Assembly: GCF_040675855.1 (NCBI RefSeq)
Contig: NZ_JBEGIK010000001.1
Location: forward strand, 1,302,001-1,366,000
Direction of reading: 5' to 3'
Length of the DNA stretch: 64,000 nucleotides
Origin: Microbacterium sp. LWH3-1.2
GTDB lineage: Bacteria > Actinomycetota > Actinomycetes > Actinomycetales > Microbacteriaceae
Positions within the stretch are counted from its first letter, which is position 1. Each line of letters opens with the position of its first letter. This document shows positions 60,278 to 64,000 of this stretch, piece after piece. The notes below the pieces were generated by a model that made no database searches, was not told where the DNA came from, and saw only the letters and a program-made list of their open reading frames with translations. The position numbers and the translations under genes were made by a program.

Positions 60278-60328
60278 GCTCGCCTGTCACGAAGTGCCGG
60301 AGTGGACAGCACTTCGTGACAGGTGAGC
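60278..60328. repeat. GCTCGCCTGTCACGAAGTGC hairpin element, copy 2
   Basis: Twenty-bp arms with a single G/A mismatch and an 11-base loop, between the convergent permease and MBL genes. Same outer sequence as 54750-54800. Probably also terminates transcription. Confidence 0.8.
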
Positions 60329-60352
60329 TGGAAAGACGTCGGGTGGACGGAC

Positions 60353-60388
60353 GGATGCTGCGGCGCAGGGCTTCGCGCCGCAGCATCC
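60353..60388. terminator. Strong terminator between convergent genes
   Basis: Perfect 14-bp stem GGATGCTGCGGCGC with an 8-base loop, ending two bases before the MBL gene stop. It contains the GGATGC word common in this genome. Confidence 0.65.
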
Positions 60389-60389
60389 A

Positions 60390-61721
60390 TCATTCGTCTT
60401 TGACGAGCGGGACCTGACGGAAGGGGCCGCGCGCGGCGTCGGCCATGAGCTCGATCCACTCCTCGCCCGCGGTGAGGTCGTCGGTCGAGTAGAGGTCGGC
60501 GACCTCTCGGAGAGCGGTGACGAGCTGCTCCTGCGGCACCGCGCCGTCGCCCTTGCCGTGGACGTCCCGGCGGGTCGACATGACGGCGGCCAGCCGGGGG
60601 CGGTCGGCCCCACGGTCCTTCCACAGCGCGTGCAGAGAGCGGGGCGTGGCGTTTCGACTGCCGTGGTGCCCCACTTTGTACAGGTCGATGCGGGAGAGTC
60701 GGTCGCGCAGCTGCGGCTCGTCCTTCAGCCGCTCCAGCGTGAGCCGCCAGTTCTCGATCTGGGCGTCGCCGGGGAACAGCATCGACAGGCCCTCGATCTC
60801 GAGCAGCAGGATGACGCTCGTGTTGTTGAGGGCGTTGTCGAGGTCGCGCACCAGGCGCGCGGCCGAGTGCGACCGCTGGTCCGCGAGGCGGTCGATGAGC
60901 CAGCGCACCGGCCCCGGGCTGTGCGAGATCGGCGCGGGGGCGTCGGCGCCGGCGTCGGCGGCCGCGCCCACCACGCGCAGCGAGGCGCCGAGGGCGGAGA
61001 GCCAGTACTCCGGGTCGTCCTCGCGCTGCTTGGCGACGCGCGGGTCCTGGTCGACCGTGGGCGGGCCGAGCACCGTCGCCCGCATCCCCGGAACCACGTC
61101 GTCGATGCCCGACTGCATCCCGGCGTGCAGATAGCGGCCACGCTCACCCATGGAGAGCTCGTCCAGGAGGGCCACCGCCTCGGCGTTCTTGAGCTGGTCC
61201 TCGGCGGCGGCCTTGACGTCGTCGTCGAGGCCGACGAGCCGCGTCAGCTTCGCCACGTGCTCCTGGGCCTGCGCGAGCAGCGCGGCGTACCGCACGGAGG
61301 CTCGGCTGAGGCCGTGGGGCGGCTCGGCGGCATCCAGTCCCGCGCCGTCCGGGCCGTTCGCGGTCGCTGACAGCCGGGGATCCTCGGTCCACGATCGCAG
61401 CACGAGCTTCGGAGCGAGCTTCTTCATGATCGCCGCCCCGGCGTCGACCTCGAACCCGCGCAGATGGTCGCGGTGCCGGTGCGTCACCACGAGCACGTCC
61501 AGCTCGCCCCCCGTGTGCTTCTCGATAAGGGCGGCGACGTCGCCCATGCGGCCGCGGGCCATGCCCTCGCGGGGCGAGTGGCTGGTGCCGTAGTCGATGA
61601 GGACGTGCCGCTCGGCGCGGCCGTCGGCCAGGGGCGCGTCGTACTCGACCGACACCAGGAAGCAGTCGCCGAAGCCGACCTGGTACATGCGGACGCGAAC
61701 GCGTGTCGGAGTGCTCACCAT
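60390..61721 (-). CDS. MBL-fold metallo-hydrolase, ComEC-like
   Basis: Metallo-beta-lactamase fold protein of 443 residues, opening with MYQVGFGDCFLVS and the zinc motif HRHRDH (H81, H83, D85, H86 in VVTHRHRDHLRGF). Later ligands include FPGD and VGHHGSRN. It resembles the nuclease/hydrolase part of ComEC but has no membrane domain. ATG 61721 overlaps the upstream peptidase stop by seven bases, so the two are co-translated. Confidence 0.88.
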   Translation of the reverse strand: MVSTPTRVRVRMYQVGFGDCFLVSVEYDAPLADGRAERHVLIDYGTSHSPREGMARGRMGDVAALIEKHTGGELDVLVVTHRHRDHLRGFEVDAGAAIMKKLAPKLVLRSWTEDPRLSATANGPDGAGLDAAEPPHGLSRASVRYAALLAQAQEHVAKLTRLVGLDDDVKAAAEDQLKNAEAVALLDELSMGERGRYLHAGMQSGIDDVVPGMRATVLGPPTVDQDPRVAKQREDDPEYWLSALGASLRVVGAAADAGADAPAPISHSPGPVRWLIDRLADQRSHSAARLVRDLDNALNNTSVILLLEIEGLSMLFPGDAQIENWRLTLERLKDEPQLRDRLSRIDLYKVGHHGSRNATPRSLHALWKDRGADRPRLAAVMSTRRDVHGKGDGAVPQEQLVTALREVADLYSTDDLTAGEEWIELMADAARGPFRQVPLVKDE

Positions 61722-63457
61722 GTCTCCCCGGAGCTCTGTTCGGTGCGATGCAGCTCGGCGAACGTCTGCCCGCGGGCGGCGCCGTCGGAGAAGCCGAGAC
61801 GTCGCTTCGCGTCGATGCGGCCGGTGCGGGCGAGGTGGTCGAGCCGCAGCTGCTGACGTCGCCAGTCATCGAGGCGCTTGTGGATGTGCAGCTTGAGCCG
61901 GCCGAACTGGTCGAAGATCAGCGTTCCGCCGCCGAACAGCTGAACGGGAGTGTGCGGATCGATCGCGGACGAGAGCTGGAGCCCCGACTCGTCGGTGAAC
62001 TCGCGGGCCGTCATATCGGCCATCTGCACGTACGTGGCCACCGACTCCGGCACGATCAGCCCGTCGGGACCGATCCGCTGCGTCGGCAGCACCGACTCGA
62101 TCACGGTGTAGTAGTCCGTCGACACGTCGAGGCGGCGGGCGTTCTGCCAGAGGAACCGCGACACCTCGTCGCGGTCGCTGCGCAGCCCCGCGAAGTTGAT
62201 CCCGAGGTAACGCGGCGGCAGCTCCGACTCGAGCACGTCGGTCACGCGCCCGGACGGGAGCGTGATACCGGCCTTGGCGAACCCGTCGACCAGCAGCTTC
62301 CGGTACCCGAGGTCGTCGTCGGGCACGACCTCGTGGTCCGCGAGCAGCACCGCGTTGAGCAGGTCGCCGAAGTCGAACTCGACGGGTGGCAGGTAGTCGA
62401 GGCCGCGGATCAGCATCGTGAGCAGCTGCGACGCCGCCTTCGCCCCCTCCTCGGCGGCACGCGCGCGGTCGACCGTGACGCCCTTGCCCGTCACGGCCGT
62501 CCCGTTCGGCCGTGAGAACAGCGCCCGCAGCCGCTTGTCCCAGATCTCGATGAGCAGATCGAACGCGATCGCCACCAGCACCTCGCCGCGCCGGTGCGGC
62601 TCGAGGAAGTCCGTCCGCCTCGCCCAGTCGGCCGGCGGCGGGTTGAGCGCCGATTCCCGCAGCGCGCCGCGGCCCTGCGTCAGCACGCTGCCGATCTGCT
62701 CGGCGACACGGGCAAGCATGTTCTTGCGCAGCGCATCGGGCTCCACATGACTGCGGGGGATGCGTCCGCTCTTGTCGGGCTTGCCGAGCGCCTGCTCGAT
62801 CACGGGGCGCATCGAGAACACCGACAGCAGCGCGACGATGTCGGCGAACCCCTCGTGGAACGCGGCCTGGTCGGGCAGGCTCGGTTCGAGGAACCGGCCG
62901 CGCAGCCCGTCGAGCACCGCGTGCGTCGTCTCGTGCACCACGACGTCGTGGCTCAGGCAGGTGTAGATCGCCTCGCCGGTCGGGTTCGCCGGCGGCACGT
63001 AGCCGAACAGCAGCGCGCGATCCTCGAAGGAGTAGTACGCGTTCGCCTCGGCGAACGCGTGCGGCACGAGGAACAGCTGGTGGCTGCGGAAGCCCCAGGG
63101 CAGGCGGCGGCCCAGGGCCGTCTCGAACGTGGCGAGCGTCCGCGCCGCGGTGGCATACACATGCTGCGCGTGGAAGGCCCAGTCGGTGCGCAGGACGTCG
63201 TCGGTGGCCTCCGCGAACAGGTCGTCCTTGCCCAGCGGCTCGTGCTTCACGTACCGGCCGGTCGCGGTGTCGTAGTCGACCACGTGCAGCCGTGCGCCGC
63301 GGGGCCCGTCCTCCATGCGCGACCACGGCACTTTCACGGTGGCGGTGAGGATCCGGTCGTCGTCCCCGCTCACCGAGGGATCCTGCGCGATGAGCCGCAG
63401 CGTCACGTGCGTCCGCGGTTCATCGGCCGGTTCCGCGAAATCGACACCGTCCGCCAT
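61715..63457 (-). CDS. Gluzincin HEXXH metallopeptidase-like protein
   Basis: Protein of 580 residues from ATG 63457. It contains a zinc peptidase motif HETTH (H175-H179 in DVVVHETTHAVLDG) and a downstream EGFAD with Glu202 as third ligand, the gluzincin pattern. There is no signal peptide or prosequence, so it should act inside the cell. The C-terminal half is not recognised. It is co-translated with the MBL-fold hydrolase. Confidence 0.85.
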   Translation of the reverse strand: MADGVDFAEPADEPRTHVTLRLIAQDPSVSGDDDRILTATVKVPWSRMEDGPRGARLHVVDYDTATGRYVKHEPLGKDDLFAEATDDVLRTDWAFHAQHVYATAARTLATFETALGRRLPWGFRSHQLFLVPHAFAEANAYYSFEDRALLFGYVPPANPTGEAIYTCLSHDVVVHETTHAVLDGLRGRFLEPSLPDQAAFHEGFADIVALLSVFSMRPVIEQALGKPDKSGRIPRSHVEPDALRKNMLARVAEQIGSVLTQGRGALRESALNPPPADWARRTDFLEPHRRGEVLVAIAFDLLIEIWDKRLRALFSRPNGTAVTGKGVTVDRARAAEEGAKAASQLLTMLIRGLDYLPPVEFDFGDLLNAVLLADHEVVPDDDLGYRKLLVDGFAKAGITLPSGRVTDVLESELPPRYLGINFAGLRSDRDEVSRFLWQNARRLDVSTDYYTVIESVLPTQRIGPDGLIVPESVATYVQMADMTAREFTDESGLQLSSAIDPHTPVQLFGGGTLIFDQFGRLKLHIHKRLDDWRRQQLRLDHLARTGRIDAKRRLGFSDGAARGQTFAELHRTEQSSGETW

Positions 63458-63602
63458 GTCACACCCCCAGGGTCTACGGCTCCACAATGCAGCGACATTC
63501 CCCGCTCTGGAAGAGGGTCGGCGCGCGGGGGTGATACTCGGCGGCCCGGGCGCAAGGGGGTGCCCGGGCCGGGGGCGCCGGTGCAGGCGATCGCCTGGGG
63601 GG

Positions 63603-63890
63603 AGCCGGCCCTACGGCGACAACGCCTGGGAGGACAAGCCCACGGGCGTCATCGGAGGGTCGCCGGGCAGGATCGGCACGGCGGTCGGCCAGCAGACGCT
63701 CCGCAGCACGCTGAGCTACCTCAACGCGCGGCAGATGACGTCACCCGAAGCGTACGTCCAGATCACGCCGGGTCCGATCGACGACGACGGACGCGTGACC
63801 GACGCCGAGACCGAGACGTTTCTCCGGACGTTCATGGTGAGGTTCCCGGAGCACGTCGCGCGGGGCCTGACCGTCATCCCGCAGGAGTGA
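63603..63890 (+). pseudogene. 5'-truncated NADPH-dependent FMN reductase remnant
   Basis: About 95 residues match the C-terminal half of NAD(P)H-dependent FMN reductases (SRPYGDNAWEDKPTGVIGGS, then AVGQQTLRSTLSYLNARQM and PEAYVQI). The N-terminal flavodoxin-type phosphate loop is missing: the upstream 115 bases are G-rich and unlike coding sequence, and no other part of the gene is found in the window. The 5' end was probably lost when the adjacent MBL-peptidase pair came in or in a deletion. Confidence 0.75.
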
Positions 63891-63894
63891 GGCG

Positions 63895-63921
63895 ACGGAT
63901 GCTGCGGGCCGCAGCATCCGT
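63895..63921. terminator. Terminator after reductase remnant
   Basis: ACGGATGCTGCGG and its complement around one base (13-bp arms), just after the pseudogene stop and just before the stop of the leftward gene at the window edge. Confidence 0.65.
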
Positions 63922-63922
63922 G

Positions 63923-64000
63923 TCATTCTTCCCTGGCGAGTTCGGGGTCGTGGGCCCACGTGGGCGCGAGGGCGCGCACGCGCGCGGCCCGCCACTGCCA
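63923..64000 (-). CDS. Partial hypothetical protein, 3' end
   Basis: Twenty-five codons and a TGA stop, open to the right edge. The peptide WQWRAARVRALAPTWAHDPE shows no recognisable domain. The reading frame and base composition look coding, but identity cannot be judged. Confidence 0.5.
   Translation of the reverse strand, partial: WQWRAARVRALAPTWAHDPELAREE

Noticed and set aside
60278-60328. An integrase attachment site
   Set aside because: It is a long inverted repeat and matches a second copy at 54750 without a tRNA or integrase near either one, so a dispersed hairpin repeat is the simpler explanation.
1-64000. tRNA, rRNA, prophage or insertion sequence
   Set aside because: No cloverleaf-like tRNA, transposase, integrase or long terminal inverted repeats were recognised by eye. 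A tRNA and ISfinder search would be decisive.

Overview
This is a GC-rich (about 70%) actinobacterial chromosome segment. Codon use, the abundance of GGATGC/GCATCC words inside genes, an Lhr-Nei2 pair, a DivIVA-type coiled-coil protein and F420-type chemistry all point to the family Microbacteriaceae, most likely Microbacterium or a close relative. I see no tRNA, rRNA, CRISPR array, phage module or insertion sequence. Genes are dense, often overlap by 4 to 11 bases, and many gene ends carry perfect GC-rich hairpins.

Layout. 1-6.6 kb: end of a coiled-coil protein, a small alarmone synthetase, a TetR regulator with twin operators facing a membrane exporter-like gene, a cation/proton antiporter, a TspO-like membrane protein and a glutamine amidotransferase. 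6.7-12.15 kb: the most unusual locus, an apparent operon of an ECF sigma factor, a small beta-rich protein, a cytoplasmic subtilisin-like protease with five NPFKG repeats, and a TPR-CHAT (caspase-like) protein. It resembles in parts list the sigma/CHAT modules of type III-E CRISPR systems, but has no CRISPR. 12.3-14.6 kb: an HTH-less LysR-like protein, a DUF1304 protein, a secreted thermonuclease and a hexapeptide-repeat protein.

14.7-26.4 kb: an amine or polyamine catabolic region, with a class III aminotransferase, CoA-acylating (methyl)malonate-semialdehyde dehydrogenase, PucR regulator, FAD amine oxidase plus cupin, an isochorismatase-like hydrolase and a complete PotABCD-type transporter. 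Similar GGAC/GTCC operator-like sequences sit at three of its promoters. 26.7-32.9 kb: Nei2 DNA glycosylase overlapping the giant Lhr helicase. 32.4-40.5 kb: small membrane proteins, an ABC-F protein with a leader peptide and hairpin suggesting attenuation, an esterase, a degenerate Nudix protein, an M3 peptidase and the DivIVA-like protein. 40.6-44.5 kb: threonine aldolase, SDR and DUF6421 transcribed together, facing an Lrp/AsnC regulator.

45.5-55.7 kb: a nine-gene leftward operon for reductive-type pyrimidine breakdown: beta-ureidopropionase, dihydropyrimidinase, an LLM-type F420/flavin enzyme, a four-gene NMT1/THI5-type ABC importer, a second class III aminotransferase and a second semialdehyde dehydrogenase. 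Together they would take up a pyrimidine and convert dihydropyrimidine through beta-alanine and malonate semialdehyde to acetyl-CoA. The classical first enzyme is absent from the window. 56-60.3 kb: a NarL-type two-component system followed by a LolD/FtsX-type ABC exporter. 60.4-63.5 kb: an MBL-fold hydrolase overlapping a cytoplasmic HEXXH peptidase, next to a 5'-truncated FMN reductase remnant. The window ends in the 3' end of a leftward gene.
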